From the NCBI GenBank assembly GCA_040285745.1, contig JAUFOR010000002.1, positions 1,550,001 through 1,614,000 on the forward strand: a stretch of DNA of 64,000 bases. Direction: 5' to 3'. Numbering within the stretch: the first letter of the stretch is position 1; each line of letters begins with the position of its first letter. The notes under the pieces were generated by a model. The model was not told the origin of the DNA and made no database searches. It saw nothing but the letters and a program-made list of their open reading frames with translations. The translations under genes and the position numbers were made by a program. Shown here piece by piece: positions 45,819 to 57,100 of this stretch. The DNA comes from Barthelona sp. PCE (taxonomy: Eukaryota > Metamonada: BaSk clade).

Positions 45819-47231
45819 TTACTCAATGTTTTGCGCTCCGCGAATCTTTTCCATCTCAGTGTCAAGTCCATTTAACACCATTCCCATCTCACGAATATGA
45901 TTTGAAAATGTGTCAATGAAATTATCGACCTTTGTCTCCAAAATATTGTATCTAACATTTTGATCCTCTCTCAAGATTAACATCTCCTTTTCTACAGCGT
46001 TCTCGACTGTTTTATCGATGATATTGAGGATCTCAATCTCTTGACTGTCAACATGGAGCTTCATATCCGAGAAATTCTGCTGTACTTCAGCTATTGATGT
46101 GTTAATGTGGGTCTTATGGCGCTCCATAGCATCAAAGGAAGCCTGCTTATGCCCCCTTATGGTCTTTAACACTTCCAATTGTACATTTTGAATGTCCGAC
46201 TTTAAACCGTTGATCCTCCGGTTCAACACAACCATCTCAAGGCTTTGCTCCTTCTTATCCTCCTCCTCTTCCGCATCGGGTAGCAAAGGGTCAAGTATGT
46301 GATCAAGAAGTACCAAGTCGCTGTCTCCGCGTATCTCCTTACGATGGTCTAATCCTCCAATGGCAATAAGATAACCTCCAACAACAGTCAATGAGAACAA
46401 GAAGCGCTCTTGCAGCAGCTCTGAAGTACACTTCCATGTATCAAGAAGAGTATTATAAACATAGAGCCTCTTATCAGGAACATTGTTAACGACACCACCA
46501 CCAATAATAATATATTCATTGAAGACAGTCATGGCTTGTCCGAAGCGTGCCATGGGACCGTTGTCCATCGCTATGCGAGACCATACTCTCTCGTTGATAT
46601 CAAACTTCCAGAAATCATCGTAATCACCCGTTAAACCTCGACCGCCGTACAAAAACAAGGAATCACCAACGCAGGCGAGGGTTGCATGGCTTCTACGGGA
46701 TGGTTTAAGACCAGACTTGATATCTATCATGCTCCAAACATTTGTATGCAAATCAAAAACATAAAATTCATGAAGTTTCTCCCCTGCATTGTTTAAACCA
46801 CCAAACACATACATTTTGTCCTTGTGGATACAAGCAGTGTGGAACGCACGGGGTGTTGGGGTGTTGGAGGTATTGAGTTTGCTCCAAGATGTGAAGCTTG
46901 GTGAATAACTATAGACTGCATTTGTCATAGTCCTGCTTGTTGCTCCGCCGAACGTTACAAGTCTGCCGTCGAACTCCACCATTGAACAATTTTCGAGTGG
47001 TGCAATAGCAGTTTTAGTTTCGATTAATTCATAATCTGCGTAATTCACAGAATAGGAAAGCTGAGCAGAAACACCCGTGACAGTTACACCCCCAAAAACG
47101 TATAAAGTTGTACCAATATTGCTTGCACAATGACCATATCGCAAAGTTTGTGGCAACGACTGTATCGCATGTTGTTTATGTGATTTTTTAGGTTTTGGGC
47201 TCCTAAGAGTACTTGGAATGGAACTATACAT
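45819..47231 (-). CDS. Kelch-repeat protein with C-terminal coiled coil
   Basis: A 470-aa protein. Residues about 25-315 form a six-bladed kelch propeller, with repeats showing the double-Gly FGG or YGG and downstream W (LYVFGG, MYVFGGLN, LFLYGGRG, IIIGGG, LIAIGG, separated by WS/W motifs). Residues about 330-465 are a long coiled coil with repeated short amphipathic units. Such architecture occurs in cytoskeletal and ciliary adaptor proteins; no closer family can be named. The frame upstream of the ATG at 47231 starts only with a TTG. The stop is followed by AT-rich sequence toward guanylate kinase. Confidence 0.75.
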   Translation of the reverse strand: MYSSIPSTLRSPKPKKSHKQHAIQSLPQTLRYGHCASNIGTTLYVFGGVTVTGVSAQLSYSVNYADYELIETKTAIAPLENCSMVEFDGRLVTFGGATSRTMTNAVYSYSPSFTSWSKLNTSNTPTPRAFHTACIHKDKMYVFGGLNNAGEKLHEFYVFDLHTNVWSMIDIKSGLKPSRRSHATLACVGDSLFLYGGRGLTGDYDDFWKFDINERVWSRIAMDNGPMARFGQAMTVFNEYIIIGGGVVNNVPDKRLYVYNTLLDTWKCTSELLQERFLFSLTVVGGYLIAIGGLDHRKEIRGDSDLVLLDHILDPLLPDAEEEEDKKEQSLEMVVLNRRINGLKSDIQNVQLEVLKTIRGHKQASFDAMERHKTHINTSIAEVQQNFSDMKLHVDSQEIEILNIIDKTVENAVEKEMLILREDQNVRYNILETKVDNFIDTFSNHIREMGMVLNGLDTEMEKIRGAQNIE

Positions 47232-47685
47232 ATTAGTTGCAACCAAATGAACGGAAATACAAAAAAACAGAATGCTTTAGAGGTATAGAAATAATAGTGA
47301 ACGTTAGAGAGATTTAGTGCCGATTAAAGTCCATAATTTTTTGTACAAAATGTTTCGCGGCATTGAATACGCATCTATTTTTGTTTTTTACTTCTTGAAC
47401 ATTTTTGTAGCATTTTTGTGGTGTAATAGTTTATTACTAAGGAGACACCCGTATTTTTTTGACAGATCATTTCAGTATGTATGATTTGTTGTAGTTCAGT
47501 TTATCACATCATACAGTGTTTTATGGTGTAATTATTCCAAGTACACTGACAATTAAGTACCTTAAGCCTGAAACTGTTGATTTTTAAGAATGAAATGGAA
47601 AAGTTCTAAATTTATTCTTCAAATAAAAAGATATTGTTGTCTATGTGTGAAAATTTATGCTTGAAGTGCAGTTAAACGGTCCTCT
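47232..47685. other. AT-rich intergenic region without recognisable gene
   Basis: A 454-bp divergent spacer between the kelch gene and the thioredoxin-domain gene. It contains A/T-runs and probably both promoters. No open frame or RNA gene noticed. Confidence 0.5.
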
Positions 47686-48558
47686 ATGGAAGGAATTCTT
47701 AATAAAAAGCTTGTTAAAGCGTTTATTACCTTATTCAGCGTTGGACTCTTATTTTCGATGCCAGCAAAGCAGAAAGAGGTCTACACAATTGTACAAAGCA
47801 CCGAGGAACTTGAGAATGAGCTGAAAACACCAGGTCATCTTTGTTTCGTTGAGGTATATGCTGAATGGGCAGGCAGGTGTGAAGCTGTAGTTCCATTGCT
47901 CCAACAGTTCGTGGTTACATACTTTTCCAACCCAGTGAAGTTTATCTTGGCAAAAGACATCTTTTTAGAGGATGTTGCTAGGGATGATTCATGTCCTTTA
48001 TTCAGATTTTACCTTAGCGGTCAGCTAACCACCTTCATTAGAGGTGTAGATGCTCCCAAGATCAGAGAAGTCTTTGCAGACTTGGTTCCAGAACCCATCA
48101 AGCCGGAAAGTCCTTCACCAGAACCAGAAGCTGAAGCTGAACCAGAGCCCGTTGTATCAGAAGTTCCAGTGGAAGAGGAGAAGGTTGGTGAAGAGGGAGA
48201 ACAGCCTGAAATTGAAGAGGAATCCGCAGAAACAGTTGAAGAAGAAGAAGAAAAAGTGAGTGATTCATCTTCACAAGCAGAAGCTATAGAAACAGTTCAG
48301 TCTGAGAAGACAGAATCAGAAAAGGCAGAATCAGAAAAGGCAGAATCCGAGAAGGCAGAATCCGAGAAGGCAGAATCAGAAAAAGCTGAGTCAGTTCACG
48401 ATATGAGTGAGCCTGAGGAGGTTGAAAGTCCGAAGGAGGACGAGAAAGAGGAGAAGAAGGGATTCTTTGAAACCATTGTTGATGAGGTAAAGGATGAAGC
48501 AACCGAAGAGAAGAAGGACATTGATAATACCGTTGATAATTTATTGGACTCTCTGTAG
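47686..48558 (+). CDS. Thioredoxin-domain protein, NME8/9-type, acidic repeat tail
   Basis: A 290-aa protein. Residues about 30-130 are a thioredoxin fold of the NME8/NME9 (outer-arm dynein LC3/LC5-like) type: FVEVYAEWAGRC at the active site and LFRFYLSGQLTTFIRG toward the end (compare VFLFSVNGKIIEKIQG). The CxxC motif is incomplete (AGRC), so it is probably not a redox enzyme. The C-terminal 160 residues are acidic Glu/Pro/Ser-rich and hold six S-E-K-A-E units (48301-48390). It may be an axonemal dynein-associated light chain. No NDK domain follows. ATG at 47686 is used; ATG at 47758 (MPAKQKE) would drop the 24-residue hydrophobic N-terminus and is also plausible. Confidence 0.65.
   Translation: MEGILNKKLVKAFITLFSVGLLFSMPAKQKEVYTIVQSTEELENELKTPGHLCFVEVYAEWAGRCEAVVPLLQQFVVTYFSNPVKFILAKDIFLEDVARDDSCPLFRFYLSGQLTTFIRGVDAPKIREVFADLVPEPIKPESPSPEPEAEAEPEPVVSEVPVEEEKVGEEGEQPEIEEESAETVEEEEEKVSDSSSQAEAIETVQSEKTESEKAESEKAESEKAESEKAESEKAESVHDMSEPEEVESPKEDEKEEKKGFFETIVDEVKDEATEEKKDIDNTVDNLLDSL
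48301..48390 (+). repeat. 15-bp tandem repeat (six units) in coding sequence
   Basis: Six tandem units of about 15 bp (consensus TCNGARAARGCAGAA) encode S-E-K-A-E or S-E-K-T-E within the acidic tail. Units 2 and 3 are identical, and units 4 and 5 are identical, so they could have arisen by recent slippage. Confidence 0.9.
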
Positions 48559-48585
48559 AACTATTAAAAAAGTGTAAATTTACTG

Positions 48586-49782
48586 TTACCGGACATTTAA
48601 GCCTTGTTTTTGCATTTTTCTTGAATGATTTAACTGTTGTTTAAGAAGATTAAGTGATGGTGTACTGTTAAATAAACGCCAAAAACGTATGGTTTGATCA
48701 CCTGCCGTGCACACCGTCTCCCCATCCGGGCTGAGAGTCGAATGTAGGACTCGATCTGTGTGACCCCTTATTTCAGCAACCTTTTTGAATTTAGGCCAGC
48801 TCCATAGACACACCGAATTACTGCTATGGCCATGTGTTGTGACGATCTCCTTACTGTTGGTGGACCAAAGAACGCTGCAAACCTGGGACTCGGTTTGGAC
48901 GGAATTAATCAGTGCACCGCTTTTTGTGTCCCAAACCTTTATGGTGCGGTCGGCTGCACCTGCACCAGATGCCAATATATTTGTCTGTTTAGGGGAGTAT
49001 GTCAGTGCTTTAACACTTGCAAAGTGATCGTTAAACGTGTACAATGAGTCGTTATCTCTCACATCCCACACTTTGATGAAGTTATCGTTACCTCCACTCG
49101 CAAGCTGTGTTCCATCGCTGTTGTATGACAGTGAACATATCTCTTGCTCGTGTTCTTGGTAATGTGAAACAATGTGCTGTTTTACGCGAACATCGGAGTT
49201 CATTATGATTCCGTCTTGGGAACCACTGCTCAGAATATGGGAGTTCCAGGCAGCAGCACCGACTCGGGACCCATGGCCCTTCAGAGAACGAAGCTGCTTT
49301 CCTTTAACAGGATCCCACAGTTGTACGTCTCCACTTGATGTTCCAATCGCAATATGTGTGCCAGAATCCATCCATCGCACAGATGTGACGGTATTAGACC
49401 CACTCAAGTTCAGTAGAAGTGATACTGAACCTTCATTCCCGTTCCACAAAAATACGGAATCCTTAACACCAACTGCAACAACATTGCGTGATGACCAATC
49501 AAGGACGTTGGTGTAGAAATCGTTTGTCATACCGCTTGCACTCAAGATACGTTCCGCCTGACTGGGAACCACACGTCTTTGAACAGCTGACTTAGTAGTA
49601 TTTTGGGTAAACAACACCCTGTTCCTGTTCAGGTGACTTTTTGGAGGATTAGGAGCCTTGTCATCAAAAGAAAGAACTTTTGAATTGGAAAGGTCCTCAT
49701 CCTTTTCTGTACCCGTAGAAATATCAACAAACATGTTTGCAGTCATGCCCGATTCACCCACTGGCAGTAATCTATCTGCCAT
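48586..49782 (-). CDS. CDC20/Cdh1-type APC/C activator
   Basis: A 398-aa WD40 protein of the CDC20/Fizzy family. The N-terminus starts with a C-box-like DRLLP (consensus DR-F/Y-IP), and residues about 75-390 are a seven-bladed propeller. The segment RILSASGMTNDFYTNVLDWS and NVVAVGVKDSVFLWN are strongly characteristic of CDC20/Cdh1. The C-terminus ends NVR, a variant of the IR tail that binds APC/C. The C-box is degenerate at Phe/Tyr-Ile. It probably activates the anaphase-promoting complex; CDC20 versus Cdh1 cannot be separated. ATG at 49780-49782; the disordered N-terminal arm before the C-box is missing or extremely short. Confidence 0.82.
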   Translation of the reverse strand: MADRLLPVGESGMTANMFVDISTGTEKDEDLSNSKVLSFDDKAPNPPKSHLNRNRVLFTQNTTKSAVQRRVVPSQAERILSASGMTNDFYTNVLDWSSRNVVAVGVKDSVFLWNGNEGSVSLLLNLSGSNTVTSVRWMDSGTHIAIGTSSGDVQLWDPVKGKQLRSLKGHGSRVGAAAWNSHILSSGSQDGIIMNSDVRVKQHIVSHYQEHEQEICSLSYNSDGTQLASGGNDNFIKVWDVRDNDSLYTFNDHFASVKALTYSPKQTNILASGAGAADRTIKVWDTKSGALINSVQTESQVCSVLWSTNSKEIVTTHGHSSNSVCLWSWPKFKKVAEIRGHTDRVLHSTLSPDGETVCTAGDQTIRFWRLFNSTPSLNLLKQQLNHSRKMQKQGLNVR

Positions 49783-49819
49783 AGGAAAAGCAATGATTTG
49801 AAAAAATGAAAAAAGTTAT

Positions 49820-51112
49820 TTACACAAGTCCTTTAGTTAAATCTGATAAGTATACATGTTGAATCATGGTCTTCTTGCTGTCTGCATTGTAAGATCGACT
49901 ATTCTCACTCAGATCTCGAAGCCCAATTCTCATGCAGGTATACTTTTTTTGAAAATCTGCATCTCCCTTTATACGTGAAACCACGACAATTAATGGTAGT
50001 TTTGACAGAGAAAACTTTGATTTGCTATTTCCAATGCGTGTTATATAATTTTGAATATTATTTTGCGTTTGTGTACGTTGAGAAAATGATACAAAAACTG
50101 ACAAGTGAGAAAACAATCCAATATCCATGTGTTCAATCCACTGAAGCGGTTTCGGAGACCTATAACACCAATCCATGTTTGTGGTGTAATATTCATTTGA
50201 GAAAAATGGATTTACGCTATCGTAAAGTAAAAGACCGCTAATGTCTAATTGCGCTTCATTCTTCTTCAATTCAATCTCATTAGCAGCCGCCTCGAGCACA
50301 GATGCACTGGAAAAGTCATGGCTAACAACAATCGGTCCTCTATTCAGCACGTCAAACAGGATATGTCTGAATTGATCCATAGTGCCTTTTATATCATACT
50401 GTTGATAATCAAAGAACCGTTCTGTATACGCTTCTCCAGCGATTGTTATGTAGCAATTTAGTAAATCTGGTGAAGCAAGCCGCTCAAAGGCTTCTTTCCG
50501 ATCCTCAACATTTTTGTACGGGATCAACCCTTCTTCTTCAATAAAACCAACGAACAGCCCAACAGGTACATCTTCAGCGTATGTATAGTCACCAAATGAG
50601 GTGTAGGCATCACAGAAAAAAAGTCGGTTCACATGATTTTTATCTAAATAATAGTATGGAGAAATACGATGGTTATACACAATGTTCTGGTTCACATATG
50701 CCAAACGGAAGAAATATAAGTAGCATACGGATATAATGATACTGTACGTTAATGTAATTTTTTGGTTGTTAATGATTTTCGAGTATGATTCCAAACGTGA
50801 GTACCAAAAAAAAATGCATATGATCATAAAACACCCAAAATACAAGGAAGCTTCAAGCAATCCTCCAGTATTCAACGAACACAACAGTGTAGTAACAAGT
50901 GATACGAAGCATGCAAAAACAAAAAAAACTTTGGTCGTCTTGTTGTTGTTAAAATCATCCAATTTGAATATGTCGGCTGTTGTAACGTATAAAAGTGTCA
51001 GGATGCACAGATAATGTGCCCGGAAAAAGTACCAATACACGTAACACAAAAACAAAATGAATGAACATAGTAATACAAATAATGCAACCATAGGTTTAAC
51101 AGTACTGTGCAT
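49820..51112 (-). CDS. Multi-pass membrane protein with soluble C-terminal domain
   Basis: A 430-aa protein with about four or five hydrophobic helices in residues 8-160 and a soluble domain of about 260 residues. The soluble part contains a strand-turn-helix reading PIVVSHDFSSASVLEAAANE and a later GLLLYDSVNP, reminiscent of an alpha/beta-hydrolase nucleophile elbow, but the Gly-x-Ser-x-Gly motif is missing. No family recognised. ATG at 51112 is the first in frame. It lies between CDC20 and the dynein gene on the same strand, 65 nt after the dynein stop (in the sense direction). Confidence 0.65.
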   Translation of the reverse strand: MHSTVKPMVALFVLLCSFILFLCYVYWYFFRAHYLCILTLLYVTTADIFKLDDFNNNKTTKVFFVFACFVSLVTTLLCSLNTGGLLEASLYFGCFMIICIFFWYSRLESYSKIINNQKITLTYSIIISVCYLYFFRLAYVNQNIVYNHRISPYYYLDKNHVNRLFFCDAYTSFGDYTYAEDVPVGLFVGFIEEEGLIPYKNVEDRKEAFERLASPDLLNCYITIAGEAYTERFFDYQQYDIKGTMDQFRHILFDVLNRGPIVVSHDFSSASVLEAAANEIELKKNEAQLDISGLLLYDSVNPFFSNEYYTTNMDWCYRSPKPLQWIEHMDIGLFSHLSVFVSFSQRTQTQNNIQNYITRIGNSKSKFSLSKLPLIVVVSRIKGDADFQKKYTCMRIGLRDLSENSRSYNADSKKTMIQHVYLSDLTKGLV

Positions 51113-51177
51113 ATGATACCTGTTTTAAAATCAATTCATCAATGAAAAAGGAAATAATTAAAAATACAATATTTTAC

Positions 51178-54100
51178 TTAATGATTCTCAGTGAAATCAA
51201 CATCAGCACGAGACAGCAAGGCTGCAGTACCTCTCTTGATCCACTTTTGAGGTGTGGATTCACCACAAGGAAGCTCAAGCGCACAAACAAAAGCAGGACG
51301 CTCGCGAGTACCAATTCTCTTTTCAGAACAATAACAAGGACAGATGTATGTTGTTTCCTCATCAACAGTATGGTTCTGTACAGGTTTAAAATGAATAATT
51401 GGCATGTGATCAATTAAAATCATTGGCTCAGGATCAGTAATGCACAACTCTTCATCATCCCAACGGGCACCTTCCAACAAAATACCCTTGATGTATGCAC
51501 CATCATCAGGTTGTGAAAGGATTTCATGTTCAGACTGCTCCATGATAATAAACTCGAAGCTAAGTGTATCAATAGGAATACCATGACGTCTAGCGGTTGT
51601 TTGTAACAGTGCAGTTAGGAAACCAGTAGGGAAAGTGAATCCACCGAGCCAGAACACAGTGGGTGGGTTAAGACTCTCAGCCCAGTTACGCAACTGTTCA
51701 ACACGTCCGACCAAGTCCTGTGCCCAAGAGGCAAGAGACTTCTGAGACTGATAACAGAACGAGTGCGTTGTTGGAACTCTGTTATCATGGTAGGCATCGA
51801 AGATTTCTTCCAGATCGGGAGAAATAACTTCAAGACCCTTAATACCACGTTTCATACGAATAAGGTCATCATGAACCTTCTCAAGCAACACGTTGTAACG
51901 TGTAATTTCCTGAAGAAGAACAGTGGACAATGGTGAGACGTTACCTTCCAATGATACAACAACTGAGTGGTAATCAATTGGCTTGGGAATGGTATCCTCA
52001 AGCTTCTCGCACATAGAGTAAACCTTAGACTCACGATCTTGACCACCTGCACCACCTGTACGGGGTTGTAGGTCAATGATGGTCTGCAACAGTGAGTTTG
52101 ACTCGTCAATAGTTGAGGCGATATCAGCGTTAAAGTGTTGACCAAATACTTCAGGCGTATCAGCAAGAGGAAGACCGTTGATGAACTCAAGGAAGTCGCT
52201 GAGATTTCCGTCTTCAGGAACAACAAAAGCGGGAGACTCAGACAATAATTGTTGGGGCTTAAAGGCAATATTATCGTTGTATACCTCGTTCATGTAAGTC
52301 AGTAGAATACGACGATCCCAATCATCAGTAACACGACCACCATAGTTGGCTTCACCTGTGAGGTAACGAAGACCCTTCCAATCAATGTTTCCATCAGATT
52401 GAAGAGCGCGGTTGAGATAATCTACCAATAACTGGAAACAGATATTGAAATCTGCATCAGAGAAGTCATAGACAACTGCCCAACCAAGGGACATGAACTT
52501 CTTACGCTCAAGTAAGACTGAGTGGAAGAAGGAAAGGGCAAACAGTAAGCGTCTGAAGGGAACAGTGTTATCGCAAGTGTTGTACTGACTGGCAGACATA
52601 TTACCATAGATACGCAATAAGTTAGCCTTGACACCCTTGGGTGCTTCTGTGGTAATTTTAAGAGAACGCTGGAGGATGGCAATAGGGAACTTGGGATGGG
52701 GGTTACTCGTGAGCCACAGACGGAAGTCAGGATGAATATCGTTGGGGTTCTGAACCATGTGGTAGAGAAGTTTATCGAGTACGGGTAACCACTTCACACT
52801 GAGGTGACAGTTCACCAACAATACCCAATTACCGCGTTTCATACCTTCTTGGATAGCAGCTTCGGCCTTAGGGGTCTGACCCTGACCGAGAGCAACTGAT
52901 ACAAAGCGATGTTCCATTCCACTTGACAATGCAAAAGTATTGAGTTGATGTGATGGATCGACACCAGGTGCAAGGATAAAGATAAGAGGTGTAAGACTGT
53001 TACTGTCCTCGAATGTCTGAGCAAGATTGAACGCTGGTGGTTCAATGAACTCAGGACCAAGGTTAGAAGCAATAAAGTGTGAAATTGTGGAGAGGAGACG
53101 ATCTTGACGGAGTGAACGAATAACGAGCATTTTTTGGAACTCTCCTAATTTAGAATCCCATTCACCAGGAAGACCAACAGCCTCAGGACGCTCAGTCTTA
53201 TACCAAATCATCCAATCTTCGCTCTCTGTTGAAGATTCGAAAGAAGATGCAATTCCATGCATGGAAGCAATCTTGTCGAGCTCCCACAAATTATCCCAAG
53301 CAACTTGTGGTAACCACTTCTGTGGGTTGGGTGCCTGCTTCTTACGATCTAAAACGATACCACCCTTGAGGAAGAATGAATATTCATTGTGATCAATCTT
53401 CTTCTCATTGAGCAAGATCTTAACAAGAATCTGGAAAGAGAATAATAATTTATGACGTTCAAACAAAGCACGACAAATGTATCTGTAGAAATTGAGTGTA
53501 TGGAACGAAACAATTTCGTTGATTCTCTCCTTCTTGTCTTCAGTGCGCTTGGCATTGCGAATCGAAAACATAAAGAGGTTGAGATAACTCTCGAGTGAGA
53601 ACTGATACATTGTGTCAATGTTAGACATATCAGTGAGAACAAAGAAAAGCAGTGATGCACGGCGAGCAATTGCTCTGTACAAGTTACGGTTCTCATCAAT
53701 CTTAATCTCAGTCTGCTTGGCGATCTTGAGAGACTCTGAGATCTTATGAGCAGTTTCTTTTGAGTTGTTGAGCGTAACAACCATCTGCTCATCATCAAGA
53801 ATGTTATCAGTGGAGTTAAGAAGCTCAAGAATACGATCCTCAAGTACAACCATCTGCTTACGTTGCTCAGCCATAGAAAGAACAAGGTCTGACTTGCGTT
53901 TCTCTAAAGCGGGCATCTCCTGTTGTACGACAACACCCAGTAATTGCTCTTCAAGACCTTGTTCCTTGACAGCAAAGTTAACAATGGTTGTGATAGCAGC
54001 AATCTCTGGAGAGAAGTGAGGGTTGCTAAGTTTAGTTGTAATGAAGAAGACGAAATCCTCAGAGTACTGGATGAACTTATCGCCCAGTCTGATCTTTGTG

Positions 54101-57100
54101 ATACCACCATCATTAATCAGCGTTTTGTTGAGAACATCATTTAGAGATGGATCAAGATCCTCACTTACATTCTCTAACAAACAAGGCGAACCGTAAACGA
54201 TTGAGCTTTCAAGTGTACGTAAGAAATTACGTTGTTTGAGATCAATGATACGCAAACCTTCAGCCTCATACAGACGCTTGATCCATGAATTTGCTTGATC
54301 TTGGGGATCAATCATGAGTGGCCAACGGTGACCGCGAGTGACGAGCACACCGTTTTCGATTGAAAACGAGTCAGAAGGAAGACCACGGATATTCCAATCA
54401 CGTACTTCTGTTGGAACAGCGAGGAAATCGATGAAATCAAACGTCTCACTATGAGGGATATTTGCCTTCTCAATAAGCTCTCTCCAAATTGTGTCTACGA
54501 GCTCAGAACGGTACTGTGACGGGAAGGGGCCACAATAACTAAGGAAGGCTGCTGCAAGAAGACAATCGCCGGGTAGAAGCTCAATCTCACGATCGAAAAT
54601 TGCAATCTGCTCTTGCCAACGAATACGCTCATCAGCAAGACCATTGACAATTGAAGCAGCTCTGTCAAGCTTAAGCTCAGTAAGCTTAGCTTCAGTTTCG
54701 AGTTTTTCTTTGACGGACATTGCACCCTGATACTCGTCATCAAGGTCTTGGATTTGCTTCTTGAGATTAGCAAGCTTTGCCTGAGCATCGCTAAGCATAG
54801 CACGTTTGATCTCCAGTTCGTTGATGGCACGGTTAAGAGCCTGTTTCTTGGGAGCAACCACACGATAAACCTTGGCGAACTCCTGCATGCACAAAATCCA
54901 ATCCGCAAGGATAGCGACGGGTTGGGAGACAAGTGCGAGTTTATCGACGTCGAAATTCTCATGTGCAGTGACCTTTTGCAACTTCTTGAGCATCTTATCA
55001 GTAATGTTCTCCTTAGGATAGTGTGTTAGTTCATGCAACAGGTGAGTATTTGCAAGATGAACACGGCAAGTAGCCCAATCCGTTTCTGAGCCACGAAGAA
55101 TCATAAGACCCTTGAGTACGAGATGCACAACTGCTGGAGGATTTTGCATCGCACGAATATCAGCAAGAGACTGACGAGAAAGCTTGTTAAGTGCTTCAGA
55201 AGCAGCAACGAGCATTGGCATAACCTCTTCAAGATCCTTTTCGGCGTTGGCAGCGACGATAGAACATTCCTGCTCTTCGATCTTCAGCTTGGAGGCAAGT
55301 TCATCAACTTCCTTCTTCTGGGCATCAGCCTCAGTCTTACGATTGACGAGGGTAACAAGTAACTCATTACATTCAATAGTCTTCTTGGCCAAAGTCTCCT
55401 TTGTCTTATCAAGTTTGATGGTCATAATTTCAACCTCCTTACGTGTGTCAACCAATTTTGAAAGACCATTTGCGAGTTTCTGTTTCTTTTGGAAAATTTC
55501 ACTACGCTTATCACGGAATGTCTGCTTATATGAGTCAAGAAGATCAAGGAAGTTGGTGGGTGTGACATAATTATGTCTCCTCAATTCATCACGCATCTTT
55601 TCAGAAAGACGTTCAACAGACGTGTGAATATCAACAAGTGTTGCTGCAATGGGGCTGATGTACTCATCTTCGATACCATAGTCAATCATCTCAACAATGT
55701 TGTTTGAAGCAACTTCAATAAGAGCATCTGCAGGCCAGTTACTGAACCAATCAATGGTTGTACAAGAAACAAGTGCCGGGTAAAGACGGACACGGTTACG
55801 GAAATCGGCACCGATGGGAGACATGCACAGAATAACGTGCAAGTTCTCACGAACACGATCAACAAAGAATCTCCATAAGTTCTCCTCTGTTTCTGGGAGA
55901 GTGGGATGGTTCTTTCTGAATTCTGGACGCAATGAATCATAAAATTCCTGTGGGTTGTCAATATCATCATATAAACCAGGCACCATACCTGAAGCAAGGA
56001 TATTATTAATATCCTCAAGGAAAACCTCATCAGTAACCTGAGTGTCAGAGAATAGGAACACTGTTGGCTGATTTTCGATACCACAGATGCTAAAGAGTTC
56101 ACGAAGATCATCGTAGAAATCCTTTTGGGAGTAGTTCTTCTTCATCTCAATCTCAAAGATTTCATAATCTACAATGTATGATGCCAAACGAGTTAGAGAC
56201 TTACGACCAGAACCACCAACACCAATGAGTAATACGTTACCCTGAGGCTGATTCAGCACACGAATGATACGGCACATATGGTTGATGGCATCCTTGAAGA
56301 GGACGAGGTTTAGAGGCTGCTTTGACTCAAGGTTGTGAGCATCTTGCTTCTCATATACTTCCTCACGGAGCTCCTCGAATGAAGGTAACTCTTGGTATGA
56401 TTGATCCAAAGTCATGAAAGAGCCGAAAGGTGTAACGATATTGTTCTCGCAAAGACGAGCCCAGTTGGCATCGAGTGTGAGTGAGAGTTGTTCCTGAATT
56501 GATGTACGGAAGACAGCACGATCTTGATCAATGGCGAGCTTATCATGGAACACACGATAACATTCGTGAATCCATAATTTGATAAATTGGTCACGTGAGT
56601 ATGAACGTGAGCACTGAAGAAGGCCTTGGAAGACCTTACCCACATCTCTAAGTGAGAAGATGTAATGGGATTTTGTTGGGGTGGGGAGCATAGTCTCCTT
56701 CATGAACTTGTAGATATTGAAGGTTGCTGTGCAAACATTATCAACAGCAGAGCGAATATTATCTTCAAAGCCAACAGAAAGGTGCTGGTTCAGAAGAATA
56801 CCAAATATTCGACGAACAGATTGCTGAGAAGGCTCGGCAAAGTTGATTAAATGGAATCGATCAACAAGACGATCACAGATAACTTGACGACCACCACCAG
56901 GAGGACCCATAGCACCGACAAGCTGCATGTTCTTAACTGTTTGTTTGGTTTGTTTCTTGATATCATACCAAAATCCGTAATCAATGAATTGTCTTAGTAA
57001 CTCAAGCGGAGGTTGAGCACCGAATATTTCCTTACCAGGCATGTTAAGATCGTCGATGAAACAGATCATTGTTTTACCAGCTTTTGGAAGATAGACTGCA

